A DNA stretch of 64,000 bases from contig CALDCB010000004.1 in NCBI GenBank assembly GCA_937937585.1, positions 80,312 through 144,311 on the forward strand. The letters run 5' to 3'. The notes under the pieces were generated by a model, which was not told where the DNA came from, ran no database searches, and worked only from the letters and a program-made list of their open reading frames with translations. The stretch is from an uncultured Coriobacteriaceae bacterium (GTDB lineage: Bacteria > Actinomycetota > Coriobacteriia > Coriobacteriales > Eggerthellaceae). Shown here one piece after another: positions 1 through 8,994 of this stretch (within the stretch, counting starts at the first letter, position 1; each line of letters starts with the position of its first letter). The translations under genes were made by a program, and so were the position numbers.

Positions 1-73
1 GCCGAGGGAGCGTTGCGTCATTGCTTTTGAAACAACCAAGGGGCTTCGAAAAGCACCTGTCCGATACGGATGC

Positions 74-1441
74 CTAAGCGCCAAGAACGCGAGCGGCAAC
101 CTGCTTCTTGCGCGAAAGAACGCCGGGCATCCACGTGCCGCCCTCGCCCGTGCAGCTGATATCGAACGCGCGATTGACGATGCGACGATCGCCTTCGCAG
201 ATGAACTGGCTGCCCTCGGCCAGAATATCGGTGACCATGAGCAGAACGAAAACATAACCATGATCGTTAAGAAGCTTGTTCATGTGTGCGCGGATTTCCT
301 TCTCGCGCTGCATGCACGTGGCAAGATCGACGGTCTCATGCTGAGCGATGAGAACGACGCCGCCGTCGGGGAGCTCGAACTCCTTGGAGTCGGCGCCAAC
401 GAACTTCTCGATGGGCATGTCGGCGTCGCCGCCGCGCATACGGAACACGCGCATGCCGTAAGCGATGGGCTCTTCCCCGATGATCTCGCCCAGCTTGTTG
501 GCAACCTGAGCATCGATATTGGTTGCGGTCGGGGACTTCAGCATAACCGTGTCGGTCATGATGGCCGACAGCAGCACGCGGGCGATGTTCTGCGGAAGCT
601 CGACGCCCAAGCGGTTGAACTCCATGGCGACGATGGTTGCGGTCGAGCCTACGGGGAGATTCATGAACTTGATGGGATTGACCGTGCTGACGTCGGCGAT
701 GCGATGATGATCGATGACCTCGACGACCTCGGCCTCCTCGATGCCGTCAGCAGCCTGACGAAGCTCGTTATGGTCGACCAGAATGACCTTGCGGCGCGGA
801 CGAACGGCGACGTCGGAACGAGTGACGATGCCTGCGGCGCGACCCTGCTCGTCAATGACGAGAGCTTCACGAAGGGAGCTGGTCATAAGCTCGTCAACAG
901 CCTCGGACAGGATGCCGTCCTTGTCGAGCTTCAGGACCTCGACCTCGGTGAGGTCCTCGACCTTCTGGTCAAGGGAAGCGATAAGGTCTTCGGCAACGGC
1001 CTTCTCGGCTGCACCGGTCTGCATGAGGTCGGTAGCCGCGACATAACGCCATGCCAGCATGCGCAGGGTCATAAGGCCACGGCACGTGCCGTCCTCGTTC
1101 TCGACGACCAAAGCACGAACGTTGTGCTCGCGCATAGCGCGACCGGCATCAAGAAGACGAGCGTCGGCCTTGATGGAATACGGATTCGACGTCATGACAT
1201 CGGAAACACGAGCATGAAGGTTGCTGATGAGCATGGGAGGCTCAATGCCGTTCTCTTCAAGAACCTTCGCCGTTTCGGGCGGAAGAGGCCCAAGACGAGC
1301 CGGAACGTATTCGGTCGGCTTGGTCTTGCCATCGGAATCGCGCTTGGCCAGCTCGTTCTTCAAGTATGCATAGCCGACTGCCGCGCAGATGGCGTCGTTA
1401 TCCGGATTCTTGTGACCAACGACGATGGTAGGTGCCGTCAT
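74..1441 (-). CDS. ppaC: CBS-containing manganese-dependent inorganic pyrophosphatase (family II)
   Basis: This enzyme hydrolyses pyrophosphate to phosphate in the cytoplasm. The N-terminus carries the family II metal-binding motif GHKNPDND (residues 9-16). Two CBS modules lie at about 70-130 and 180-220, and the DHH-type motif VIDHHRIADV follows them. The rest is a DHHA2 C-terminal domain. CBS-containing family II enzymes are known to be regulated by adenine nucleotides. The length (455 aa) fits the CBS subfamily rather than the short form of about 310 aa. I chose the ATG at 1441 rather than the one 6 nt upstream because AAAAGGGG lies 6 nt before it and abuts the upstream ATG. Transcribed leftward; no partner gene is in view on its left. 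Confidence 0.93.
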   Translation of the reverse strand: MTAPTIVVGHKNPDNDAICAAVGYAYLKNELAKRDSDGKTKPTEYVPARLGPLPPETAKVLEENGIEPPMLISNLHARVSDVMTSNPYSIKADARLLDAGRAMREHNVRALVVENEDGTCRGLMTLRMLAWRYVAATDLMQTGAAEKAVAEDLIASLDQKVEDLTEVEVLKLDKDGILSEAVDELMTSSLREALVIDEQGRAAGIVTRSDVAVRPRRKVILVDHNELRQAADGIEEAEVVEVIDHHRIADVSTVNPIKFMNLPVGSTATIVAMEFNRLGVELPQNIARVLLSAIMTDTVMLKSPTATNIDAQVANKLGEIIGEEPIAYGMRVFRMRGGDADMPIEKFVGADSKEFELPDGGVVLIAQHETVDLATCMQREKEIRAHMNKLLNDHGYVFVLLMVTDILAEGSQFICEGDRRIVNRAFDISCTGEGGTWMPGVLSRKKQVAARVLGA

Positions 1442-1555
1442 GTACATCCCCTTTTATCTTTTCGTTCCCGCATGCTGCGGGGCCTTACGCCAGCCGACTC
1501 GATCGGCCGGGCTTTCACTGATAACCTTGGCTATTTTACGCCGCGATTCGCGCCC

Positions 1556-3931
1556 CTACGAAATCTTGACAATGGGCGCGTAATCCTTAAGCAGCTTCTT
1601 GGTCTGACCAAGCTTGCTGAAGTACACATATATGGTATCGCCATCAACCTTCGAAACGGTTCCGCGGCCGAAGGTCTTGTGGGTAACCGCATCGCCCTTG
1701 GCGAACGTTCCTGCGGCTCCTGATTTTTTCTGAGCAGCAGGAGACGGAGCGAAACTCGAAGAGCCGCCACGCGCCCTGGCGCCCGAGCCCGAAGCGCTCG
1801 ACCTGCCGAACACGCGCCCTCCCCCGGCTTCCGAGCCGGAGCCAGCGATGCCGCGACGGCTTCCACGCTTCTCCCAACCCGTGCCCGAAAAACCCGCGGA
1901 GCCCACACCCGACGTCGCGCGAAGCTCATCGGGGATCTCGCCGATGAAGCGCGACTGCGGGTTCACCTGCGTCTGGCCGAAAATCTGGCGCTGCGAAGCA
2001 CAGGTGAGGTACAAGTACTTTCGTGCACGCGTGATGGCAACGTAGGCAAGGCGACGCTCCTCTTCGATGCCCGACGAATCGCCCATCGAATTCATGTGCG
2101 GGAACAGGCTTTCTTCCATGCCGGCCACGAACACGCAATCGAACTCGAGGCCCTTCGACGAGTGCACTGTCATAAGCGTGACGGCGGTTCCGTCATCGGA
2201 GGCACTGTCAAGGTCGGTGCGCAGACGCACCCATTCGACGAAATCGGCCAGGGAGTCGCCGCGCAAAACGCGAACGGCAGGAGCCCCGCCGTCTTCAAAC
2301 AGAACGGCGTCATCGCCGCTATCATCGCGCAGCGCCGCGGTGGGAGCCTCGAAAACGGCATCTTCGTCTTCGTGCGTGTCGACGAACTCGTCGACAACGC
2401 CCAGGAATTCTTTAATGTTCTCGATGCGGCTGCGCGCCTCGTCGGTGTTCTCAAGCTCGAGCGCGGTGACAAGGCCCGACTTGTCGATGATGGCCTCGAT
2501 GACCTTGCGCAGATCGCCTTCATAGGAGCGCGCCTCGTTCAGCACCGATACGAACCCGGCGATGGCGTTTCGCGTGGGAGCGCGCAGATCGGGGTCGACG
2601 ATGGAAAGCTCAGCCGCATTCATGAACGTGGTTTGGTTCTCGGCGGCGATGGTCGCGATGCGCTCGATGGTGGTCTTGCCGATACCGCGGCGAGGCACGT
2701 TGATGACGCGTTTGGCAGCCATGTCGTCGGCGGGATTCACCACCAGCGTGAGATAAGCCATGACGTCGCTGATTTCCTGGCGCTCGAAGAATCGCGTGCC
2801 GCCGACGATGCGATACGGCACACCCGCGCGCAGAAGCATATCTTCGAGCATACGGCTTTGAGCGTTCGTGCGGTAGAAAACCGCCATTTGGTTGTAGCTC
2901 ATGCCCTCGCTGCGGCGCTTCTCGATCTGACCGGCGATCCAGCGCCCCTCGTCGCGCTCGTCAGGCGCGGTATACACTTGGATACGCTCGCCGTTCTCGG
3001 AATCGGTGAAAAGCCGCTTCGCTTTTCGGTACTGGTTGTTGGCGATGACCGCGTTAGCCGCCGCCAAGATATTGCCAACGCTGCGGTAGTTCTGCTCGAG
3101 CTTCACCGTGACGCAGTTAGGGTAGTCCTTCTCGAATTCAAGGATGTTGCGAATATCGGCACCGCGCCAACTGTAAATGGACTGGTCGTCATCGCCGACG
3201 ACCATGATGTTCTGATGCCCCGCGGCAAGAAGGCGCGTGAGCTCGTACTGGGCATGGTTCGTGTCCTGATACTCGTCCACCAACAAATAGCGGAAACGCT
3301 GCTGGTAAGCGTTCAGAATCTCGGGATGGTACTTCAGCAGAAGGAAGGTGTACAGCAGCAGGTCGTCGAAGTCGAAGGCGTTGGCCTGCTTCATGCGCTC
3401 CTGCATGACCTTGTAAACGCGCGCAGCCTGCTTTCCCACCGGATCGCTTGCCGCATCGGCGAAGACGTCCGCAACCTGCAGCTCGTTTTTCGCAGTGGAG
3501 ATGCGATTGCGCAGAGCGTTGATGGGATAACGACGCGGATCGATGTTGAGCTCGGCCATGATCTCCTTCACCAGACGCTTCGAATCGGAATCGTCGTAGA
3601 TGGTGAAGTTCTTCGAGAAACCGAGCACGTCAGCGTCGGCGCGCAAGATGCGAACGCACATGCTGTGGAACGTGGACACCCACATGCCGCGAACCTGACC
3701 ACCGATGATGCCCTGCAAGCGCTCGCGCATTTCGGCTGCAGCTTTGTTCGTGAACGTGATGGCCATGATCTCCCACGGAGCCACGCCGAGGTCTTGGATC
3801 ATATGAGCGATGCGGTATGTAAGCACACGCGTCTTGCCCGAGCCCGCGCCGGCCAATACAAGCAGCGGCCCTTCGATGCACTCGGCGGCCTGACGTTGCG
3901 GGCCGTTCAATACGCTAAGATCTACCGGCAT
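1556..3931 (-). CDS. pcrA: ATP-dependent DNA helicase PcrA/UvrD
   Basis: Superfamily 1A 3'-5' helicase acting in nucleotide excision repair and in clearing replication blocks. The Walker A motif GAGSGKT is at residues 28-34. The Walker B region LLVDEYQDTN, the motif III region GDDDQSIYSWRGAD, motif IV QNYRS and motif V VHSSKGLEFD follow in the expected order. After a Ser/Gly/Arg-rich linker the C-terminus (FAKGDAVTHKTFGRG and onward) is the Tudor-like module typical of PcrA, which binds RNA polymerase in other bacteria. The ORF can be extended 54 codons upstream, but the ATG at 3931 has GGGGG 5 nt before it and aligns with family starts (791 aa). It is downstream of serC on the same strand. 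Confidence 0.95.
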   Translation of the reverse strand: MPVDLSVLNGPQRQAAECIEGPLLVLAGAGSGKTRVLTYRIAHMIQDLGVAPWEIMAITFTNKAAAEMRERLQGIIGGQVRGMWVSTFHSMCVRILRADADVLGFSKNFTIYDDSDSKRLVKEIMAELNIDPRRYPINALRNRISTAKNELQVADVFADAASDPVGKQAARVYKVMQERMKQANAFDFDDLLLYTFLLLKYHPEILNAYQQRFRYLLVDEYQDTNHAQYELTRLLAAGHQNIMVVGDDDQSIYSWRGADIRNILEFEKDYPNCVTVKLEQNYRSVGNILAAANAVIANNQYRKAKRLFTDSENGERIQVYTAPDERDEGRWIAGQIEKRRSEGMSYNQMAVFYRTNAQSRMLEDMLLRAGVPYRIVGGTRFFERQEISDVMAYLTLVVNPADDMAAKRVINVPRRGIGKTTIERIATIAAENQTTFMNAAELSIVDPDLRAPTRNAIAGFVSVLNEARSYEGDLRKVIEAIIDKSGLVTALELENTDEARSRIENIKEFLGVVDEFVDTHEDEDAVFEAPTAALRDDSGDDAVLFEDGGAPAVRVLRGDSLADFVEWVRLRTDLDSASDDGTAVTLMTVHSSKGLEFDCVFVAGMEESLFPHMNSMGDSSGIEEERRLAYVAITRARKYLYLTCASQRQIFGQTQVNPQSRFIGEIPDELRATSGVGSAGFSGTGWEKRGSRRGIAGSGSEAGGGRVFGRSSASGSGARARGGSSSFAPSPAAQKKSGAAGTFAKGDAVTHKTFGRGTVSKVDGDTIYVYFSKLGQTKKLLKDYAPIVKIS

Positions 3932-3993
3932 GGATCCCCCTGGTTTCATCTGTTGGAAAATGCTCCGAAACGAAGCGCATGAAATGATAGCAC

Positions 3994-4026
3994 GCAAAAG
4001 ACCCGCCTCATGAAATGAAGACGGGC
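3994..4026 (-). terminator. terminator after serC
   Basis: On the minus strand an imperfect stem CCCGTCTTCAT / ATGAGGCGGG is followed by TCTTTT. It lies about 130 nt downstream of the serC stop. Confidence 0.55.
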
Positions 4027-4159
4027 CTTGATGAAAGAACGTAATCAACGGTTGGAAAACGTCGACGACTCGCTGAACAGGAGATTCATTCACTGCCAGC
4101 GAGTTTCAATCGGAAAAGGCCATGCGGCGCGCAACCGCCCAGGCCTCGCACGGGCTTAA

Positions 4160-5242
4160 TTAAGCGTTTTCCTTCTCGAACTGCTCCATAAACGACACAA
4201 GAGCCTGCACGCCCTCGATGGGCATTGCGTTGTAGATGCTTGCACGCATGCCGCCAACCGAACGGTGGCCCTTGATGTTGGCGATGCCGTGCTGGGCAGC
4301 CTCGGCGCAGAACTTGGCGTCGAGTTCGGCGTCGCCCGTGACGAACGGAACGTTCATGATGGAACGGTCCTCCTTGCGAGCCGTTCCCTTGAAGAGCTTG
4401 CTCTGATCGAGGTAATCGTACAGCAACTGCGCCTTCTCACGGTTGCGGGCCGCGATGCCTTCAAGACCGCCCTGGGCTTTGAGCCACTTGAAAACCAAGC
4501 CGCAGATGTAAATGGTGTAGCACGGCGGGGTGTTGTTCAGGCTGCCCTTATCGGCATTAACCTTCCAGTTAAGGATGGTCGGGGTGCCGGCGAGAACCTC
4601 GTCGGTAACCAGATCTTCGCGAGCGATGACGATGGCGACGCCCGCAGGACCGATGTTCTTCTGCACGCCGCCATAGATAACGCCGTATTTCGAGACGTCC
4701 ATAGGCTCGGAGAGGAACATGGAGGACACGTCGGAAACAAGGGGCTTGCCCTGAGTGTCGGGGAGCTTGTGATACGTGGTGCCGGTGATGGTCTCATTCT
4801 GGCAAATGTAGACGTAATCCGCGTCGGGCGAGATCTTAAGGCCGTCGGTTTCGGGCACGTAGCTGAAATTACCGTCCTTGCTGCTTGCCAGAATATTCAC
4901 TTGACCGTACATCTGGGCTTCCTTGGCGGCCTTGTTGGACCAGCTGCCGGAAACGATATAGTCGGCAACCTTGTTGCGCATGAGGTTCATGGGGATGGCC
5001 GCGAACTGAGCGGTAGCGCCTCCCTGCATGAAGATGACGCGGTAGTTGTCGGGAATGCCCATAAGCTCGCGCAGGTCGGCCTCGGCGTCGTCGATGATCC
5101 CCTGGAACTCCTTCGAGCGATGGCTCATTTCCATAACGGACATGCCGCACCCGTGGTAGTCGAGCATCTCGGCAGCGGCCTGCTTGAGAACCTCCTCGGG
5201 AAGGACGGCGGGACCGGCGGAAAAGTTGTAAACCCTGGTCAT
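4160..5242 (-). CDS. serC: phosphoserine aminotransferase
   Basis: Converts 3-phosphohydroxypyruvate to O-phosphoserine (serine biosynthesis) and can also act in pyridoxal phosphate synthesis. It begins with the family signature RVYNFSAGPAVLP. The pyridoxal-phosphate lysine is K195 in the motif GGVQKNIGPAG, and substrate contacts SHRS (40-43) and MQGGA (72-76) are present. At 360 aa it has the usual length. AGGGAG lies 6 nt before the ATG. serA and serB are not in this window. It is divergent from pit, and the shared 386-bp intergenic region holds the phased repeats described separately. Confidence 0.96.
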   Translation of the reverse strand: MTRVYNFSAGPAVLPEEVLKQAAAEMLDYHGCGMSVMEMSHRSKEFQGIIDDAEADLRELMGIPDNYRVIFMQGGATAQFAAIPMNLMRNKVADYIVSGSWSNKAAKEAQMYGQVNILASSKDGNFSYVPETDGLKISPDADYVYICQNETITGTTYHKLPDTQGKPLVSDVSSMFLSEPMDVSKYGVIYGGVQKNIGPAGVAIVIAREDLVTDEVLAGTPTILNWKVNADKGSLNNTPPCYTIYICGLVFKWLKAQGGLEGIAARNREKAQLLYDYLDQSKLFKGTARKEDRSIMNVPFVTGDAELDAKFCAEAAQHGIANIKGHRSVGGMRASIYNAMPIEGVQALVSFMEQFEKENA

Positions 5243-5473
5243 ACGAATCTCCCTAACTTGTTGAATGAAACGTTGCGGACAAAGTCTACCGCTAATGTAG
5301 GACTTGTCGAATATACCACGGTATGAGGCATTGCAAGCCTTAACCGCAAAACGTCTCGGTAATCAGTTTGCAAAACCGCAGCGGACGACTACGAATGACA
5401 AGGCAACGCCCCCGATCGACGGAATGAGGTGGTAGCTCGGGCAATAAGAACGCAAGCATCGAGGAATTCACCT

Positions 5474-5501
5474 TGCAAACCGTTTGTAAAGGGATTGTAA
5501 A
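5474..5501 (-). promoter_or_regulatory. Pho-box-like array of three 11-bp-phased hexamers (reads leftward)
   Basis: Read on the minus strand the sequence is TTTACA-N5-TTTACA-N5-TTTGCA, three direct repeats at an exact 11-bp period. The same hexamer family occurs in the opposite orientation at 5555-5593. The TT(A/T)ACA-N5 arrangement resembles binding sites of PhoP-type response regulators. It lies about 230 bp upstream of serC, so its target could be serC or, from a distance, pit. Confidence 0.5.
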
Positions 5502-5554
5502 AAATGACCTTTAGCTGGACGATAGCGCCATTTCCCATTCGCATATCCCAATCA

Positions 5555-5593
5555 CTTACCAATCGTTTACACTCTTTTTGCATGGGATTTACC
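5555..5593 (+). promoter_or_regulatory. Pho-box-like array of four 11-bp-phased hexamers upstream of pit
   Basis: The hexamers CTTACC (5555), TTTACA (5566), TTTGCA (5577) and TTTACC (5588) follow each other with exactly 5 bases between them. An 11-bp direct-repeat period placed 35-75 bp upstream of a phosphate transporter start is what one expects of a PhoB/PhoP operator. The regulator itself is not in the window. Confidence 0.6.
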
Positions 5594-5628
5594 ATGTAAA
5601 ACCGTATTGGTCAGCTTGAAGGACATCG

Positions 5629-6678
5629 ATGGACCTTTCACTCGCTGCGTTCGTGGCTCAAATGGCCACGTACCCGTCACTTGCAGTCATCATTCTGCTT
5701 GTGCTTCTTGTAACCATTATCTCGGGCGCCACCGACGCCCCCAACGCGATTGCCACCGCGGTCTCCACCCGTTGCCTCTCGCCCACCGCCGCGCTTATCC
5801 TTGCCGCCGTGTTCAACTTCATCGGCCTGGTTGGCATGACCTACATCTCCACCGCCGTTGCGCATACCATGTTCGGCATGGTCAATTTCTCCGGGCAAAC
5901 GCACATGGCGCTCCTAGCGCTTGAGGCCGCCATGATCGCCTCCATCAGCTGGGGTTTCTTCTGCTGGTGGAAAGGAATCCCCGCCTCGAAGTCCCACTCC
6001 CTCATCGCCGGCATCACCGGCGGCGCCATTGCAATGAACGGTTTCGCAGGCGTTGTTCCCGGTGAATGGGTGAAGGTCATCTACGGCATGGTCTTCTCGC
6101 TTGCGGCAGGCTTCGTTCTAGGTTGGGTTGCCGTGCGCGTCGTCGAGTGGCTGTTCGCGCGCGTCGACAGACGCAGGACTTCGACCGTGTTCGTCATCAC
6201 GCAGGATATCTGCGCAGCAGGTCTTTCCTTCCTCCATGGCGCCCAGGACGGCCAGAAGTTCATGTCCATCGCCATGCTCGGCATTGCCCTTTCGTTCGGT
6301 ATGGAAACCGACGGCTCCACGGGCTTCCCTCTGTGGCTGATGATCGCCTGCTCGTTGGCAATCTCGCTTGGCACGCTTATCGGCGGCAAGCGAATCATCA
6401 AATCGGTTGCCATGGACATGGTCAAACTCGAGAAATATCAGGGCGTCGCCGCATCGACCAGCACCATCATCACGCTGTTCATCTCGTCGATCACCGGCAT
6501 GCCCGTCTCCACCTCGCACGCATCGACTGCCGCCATCATGGGCGTGGGCGCGTCGAAGAATCCCCGCCATGTCAAATGGGACGTCGCCAAGAACATGGTT
6601 ACCGCCTGGATCCTCACGTTCCCTTGCTGCGGCCTTATCGGTTACGCCTTGGCAAGCCTGTTCATGATGGTCTTCTAA
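5629..6678 (+). CDS. pit: inorganic phosphate transporter, PiT family
   Basis: Low-affinity phosphate permease of the cytoplasmic membrane that couples uptake to H+ or cations. The protein (349 aa) is almost entirely hydrophobic segments and shows the PiT inverted repeat. The first signature is TDAPNAIATAVSTR (about residues 35-48) and the second GAQDGQKFMSIAMLG (about 204-218), with a late MPVSTSHASTAAIMG segment. GAAGGA-like SD (GAAGGA, 5618-5623) lies 5 nt before the ATG. A strong terminator follows, so it is probably monocistronic. The upstream phased repeats suggest phosphate-starvation control. Confidence 0.92.
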   Translation: MDLSLAAFVAQMATYPSLAVIILLVLLVTIISGATDAPNAIATAVSTRCLSPTAALILAAVFNFIGLVGMTYISTAVAHTMFGMVNFSGQTHMALLALEAAMIASISWGFFCWWKGIPASKSHSLIAGITGGAIAMNGFAGVVPGEWVKVIYGMVFSLAAGFVLGWVAVRVVEWLFARVDRRRTSTVFVITQDICAAGLSFLHGAQDGQKFMSIAMLGIALSFGMETDGSTGFPLWLMIACSLAISLGTLIGGKRIIKSVAMDMVKLEKYQGVAASTSTIITLFISSITGMPVSTSHASTAAIMGVGASKNPRHVKWDVAKNMVTAWILTFPCCGLIGYALASLFMMVF

Positions 6679-6702
6679 ACAAGCCGCGAAATACCAAACA
6701 GC

Positions 6703-6733
6703 AAAGGCAGCGAGATTCGCTGCCTTTTGTTTT
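6703..6733 (+). terminator. terminator after pit
   Basis: Perfect 11-bp stem AAAGGCAGCGA / TCGCTGCCTTT with a 3-nt loop, followed by TTGTTTT. It can also serve prmC on the other strand, less well. Confidence 0.9.
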
Positions 6734-6750
6734 GCTTGCTGCTGGGAAGA

Positions 6751-7797
6751 CTAAGCCAGCTTACGCGCCGTAAGAACGCGAGGGCGATCCGTAAGATCGA
6801 AAACGATGCGAACATCAACGAGACCAGCCTGTTCAGCAATGGTCTTCGCTGCGTCGAGGCATGTCTCGTGCAGCTCGAAAGCGCATCCGCCGCCAGGCTT
6901 AAGCGCTAAAGCGCACCAGCCAACCAAACGACGGAACAAGTCAAGGCCGTCGGCACCGCCATCAAGAGCAAGGCGAGGCTCGAACTTCGACACTTCGTCG
7001 GGAACGTCATCGAGAACTGCAGTGGGAACGTATGGCGGGTTGGAAACAACCAGATCGAACGAACCGACGAGCGAAGGGTCGATACCCTCACCCAAGTCGC
7101 TTTCGATGACGTCAACGCGATCCATCAGGCCAAGGGAGGCGGCGTTGCGCCCAGCCAAGGCAAGCGCCTCGGGAGCGATGTCAGTTGCGACGACATGCGT
7201 TGACGGGTGTTCGTAAGCGATTGAGCAGGCGATGCAGCCACTGCCTGTGCAGATGTCGGCAACCAAAAGCCCCTGATCGCCCTGACGCGACGCGACCTCG
7301 TCTCGCGCAGCCTGAACAGCGCGGCCCACGTTGTCGTAAGAATCGCCCTCGACCGACCCCTCAAGAACAGCGTCGGCCCCATTGGCAAGCGCCTCGATGA
7401 AGCCCTCGTCGGCAGCACGCGGGCGCGGCGCCGCGGGAAGAAGCGATAGCGCCTCACTGACCAGGACCTCAGTTTCGGGCCTGGGGATAAGAACACCAGG
7501 GGCGGTTTTCACCATGATATGGCGGAAGGCCACCTCGCCCGTGATGTACTGCAAAGGCTCTCCGGCAGCGCGCCTGGCAACATAGTTATGGAGCACATCA
7601 AGCTCTGCCTTAACCAGCTGGCGGTCAAAGCTCATGTAAAGGTCGGTGCGGCTCATACCGCACGCTTCCGAGATCAGCCACTCTGCAGAAAGCCGCGGGT
7701 TCCCATCGCCTTTAGACTGAAGGTAGGTGCGCGTCCAATCGAGGGCGCGCTTCACCGTCCAGCTTTCGCCGGCAGCGCTTTGAGACGATGTGGTCAT
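6751..7797 (-). CDS. prmC: release factor glutamine methyltransferase
   Basis: Methylates the glutamine of the GGQ motif in RF1 and RF2, raising termination efficiency. It has an N-terminal helical domain and a Rossmann SAM-binding core with ADICTGSGCIACSIA as motif I. The catalytic NPPY tetrad lies in VVSNPPYVP. The protein has 348 aa; family members are usually about 280-300 aa, and the extra length is an Ala-rich insert between the helical domain and the SAM site (roughly residues 125-180). It starts 2 nt after the prfA stop, so the two are translationally coupled and the enzyme is made with its substrate. Confidence 0.93.
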   Translation of the reverse strand: MTTSSQSAAGESWTVKRALDWTRTYLQSKGDGNPRLSAEWLISEACGMSRTDLYMSFDRQLVKAELDVLHNYVARRAAGEPLQYITGEVAFRHIMVKTAPGVLIPRPETEVLVSEALSLLPAAPRPRAADEGFIEALANGADAVLEGSVEGDSYDNVGRAVQAARDEVASRQGDQGLLVADICTGSGCIACSIAYEHPSTHVVATDIAPEALALAGRNAASLGLMDRVDVIESDLGEGIDPSLVGSFDLVVSNPPYVPTAVLDDVPDEVSKFEPRLALDGGADGLDLFRRLVGWCALALKPGGGCAFELHETCLDAAKTIAEQAGLVDVRIVFDLTDRPRVLTARKLA

Positions 7798-7799
7798 GT

Positions 7800-8873
7800 T
7801 TAAACGACCTGCTCAAGCTTCTTCGCACGGTCGGCAGCCTGAAGCGCCGTGACGAGGTCGCCCAAATCGTTTCCGGTCAGAACACCGCTATAGGTGCCGT
7901 TGTATCCGATTCGATGGTCGGTCACGCGGTCTTGAGGCGCATTGTAGGTGCGGATCTTCTCGGAACGGTCACCTGTACCGATTTGACCGCGACGCTCGGC
8001 GTCTTCGGCTGCATGCTGCTCTTCGAGCATCTTGTCGTACAGGCGCGCGCGAAGAACGGCCATTGCCGCGATCTTGTTCTGAAGCTGGGATTTCTGATCC
8101 TGAGACTGAACAACCAAGCCCGTGGGAAGATGCGTGATGCGCACGGCGGAGTCGGTGGTGTTAACGCACTGACCACCGGGGCCGCCCGCACGGTACACGT
8201 CGATGCGCAGATCGTTTTGATTGATCTCGATCTCGAGTTCGTCAGCCTCGGGCAGAACGGCCACGGTTGCCGTAGACGTATGGATACGGCCCTGACTCTC
8301 GGTCTTGGGAACGCGCTGCACGCGATGAACGCCCGACTCGAACTTCATGACCGAGTAAACGCGGTCGCCCTTCACCTTAAACTGGATTTCCTTGTAGCCA
8401 CCGGCGTCGGAGGGAGAAACATCAAGGGTCTCGATCTTCCACCTGCGGGACTGAGCAAAACGCTCGTACATCTTGTACAGATCACCTGCGAAGATAGCAG
8501 CCTCGTCGCCGCCTGCACCGGCGCGGATCTCGACGATGATGTCCTTCTCGTCGGCAGGATCGGCAGGGATAAGCATGAACTTGATGTTCTCTTCGATCTT
8601 CGGGAGACGAGCCTCGATATCGGCGATCTCGGACTGCGCGAACTCCTTCATATCGGGATCGACGAGCATCTCTTTAGCTGCCTCAAGATCATCCTCGGCC
8701 GAAAGGTACGCACGAGCTTCGGCAACCAACGGGCCCTGGTTCGCATATTCCTTAGCCAGACGGTTGTATTCCTTCTGGTTGGCGATGACGCTTGGGTCGG
8801 TCATCTTGGCCTGAAGCTCTTCGTAAGCCTTGATGATCTTCTCGAGCTTCTCGCGCATGTTCGCTTCTTGCAT
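7800..8873 (-). CDS. prfA: peptide chain release factor 1
   Basis: Recognises UAA and UAG stop codons and triggers peptide release. The stop-codon-reading PxT tripeptide is PKT (189-191), which marks RF1 rather than RF2. The peptidyl-tRNA hydrolysis motif GGQ is at 233-235 in the actinobacterial context AGGPGGQCVNTTDSAVR. Length is 357 aa. The ORF extends upstream, but the ATG at 8873 has GGGGA 7 nt before it. An ATG at 8858 is a weaker alternative. First gene of the prfA-prmC pair. Confidence 0.95.
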   Translation of the reverse strand: MQEANMREKLEKIIKAYEELQAKMTDPSVIANQKEYNRLAKEYANQGPLVAEARAYLSAEDDLEAAKEMLVDPDMKEFAQSEIADIEARLPKIEENIKFMLIPADPADEKDIIVEIRAGAGGDEAAIFAGDLYKMYERFAQSRRWKIETLDVSPSDAGGYKEIQFKVKGDRVYSVMKFESGVHRVQRVPKTESQGRIHTSTATVAVLPEADELEIEINQNDLRIDVYRAGGPGGQCVNTTDSAVRITHLPTGLVVQSQDQKSQLQNKIAAMAVLRARLYDKMLEEQHAAEDAERRGQIGTGDRSEKIRTYNAPQDRVTDHRIGYNGTYSGVLTGNDLGDLVTALQAADRAKKLEQVV

Positions 8874-8933
8874 GTTCGTGTCCCCCACTGAATCTAAAAT
8901 GGAATGGCGCCATTCTAGCAAGAAGGCGCACAA

Positions 8934-8978
8934 CGAAAAAGCCGCAAGGAGCGATTCTACAACCACTCCTTGCGGCTC
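8934..8978 (-). terminator. terminator after trxB
   Basis: Perfect 11-bp stem GCCGCAAGGAG / CTCCTTGCGGC followed on the minus strand by TTTTTCG. It separates trxB from prfA. Confidence 0.88.
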
Positions 8979-8994
8979 TCATTTTAAATAGCAG

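Noticed and set aside
260..1723. 487-codon open frame on the plus strand
   Set aside because: Antisense to the pyrophosphatase gene.
2096..3982. 628-codon open frame on the plus strand
   Set aside because: Antisense shadow of pcrA; composition is Val/Leu/Asp/His-rich as typical of shadows.
5389..5595. 68-codon minus-strand frame between serC and pit
   Set aside because: No SD, no similarity, and it overlaps the phased operator arrays.
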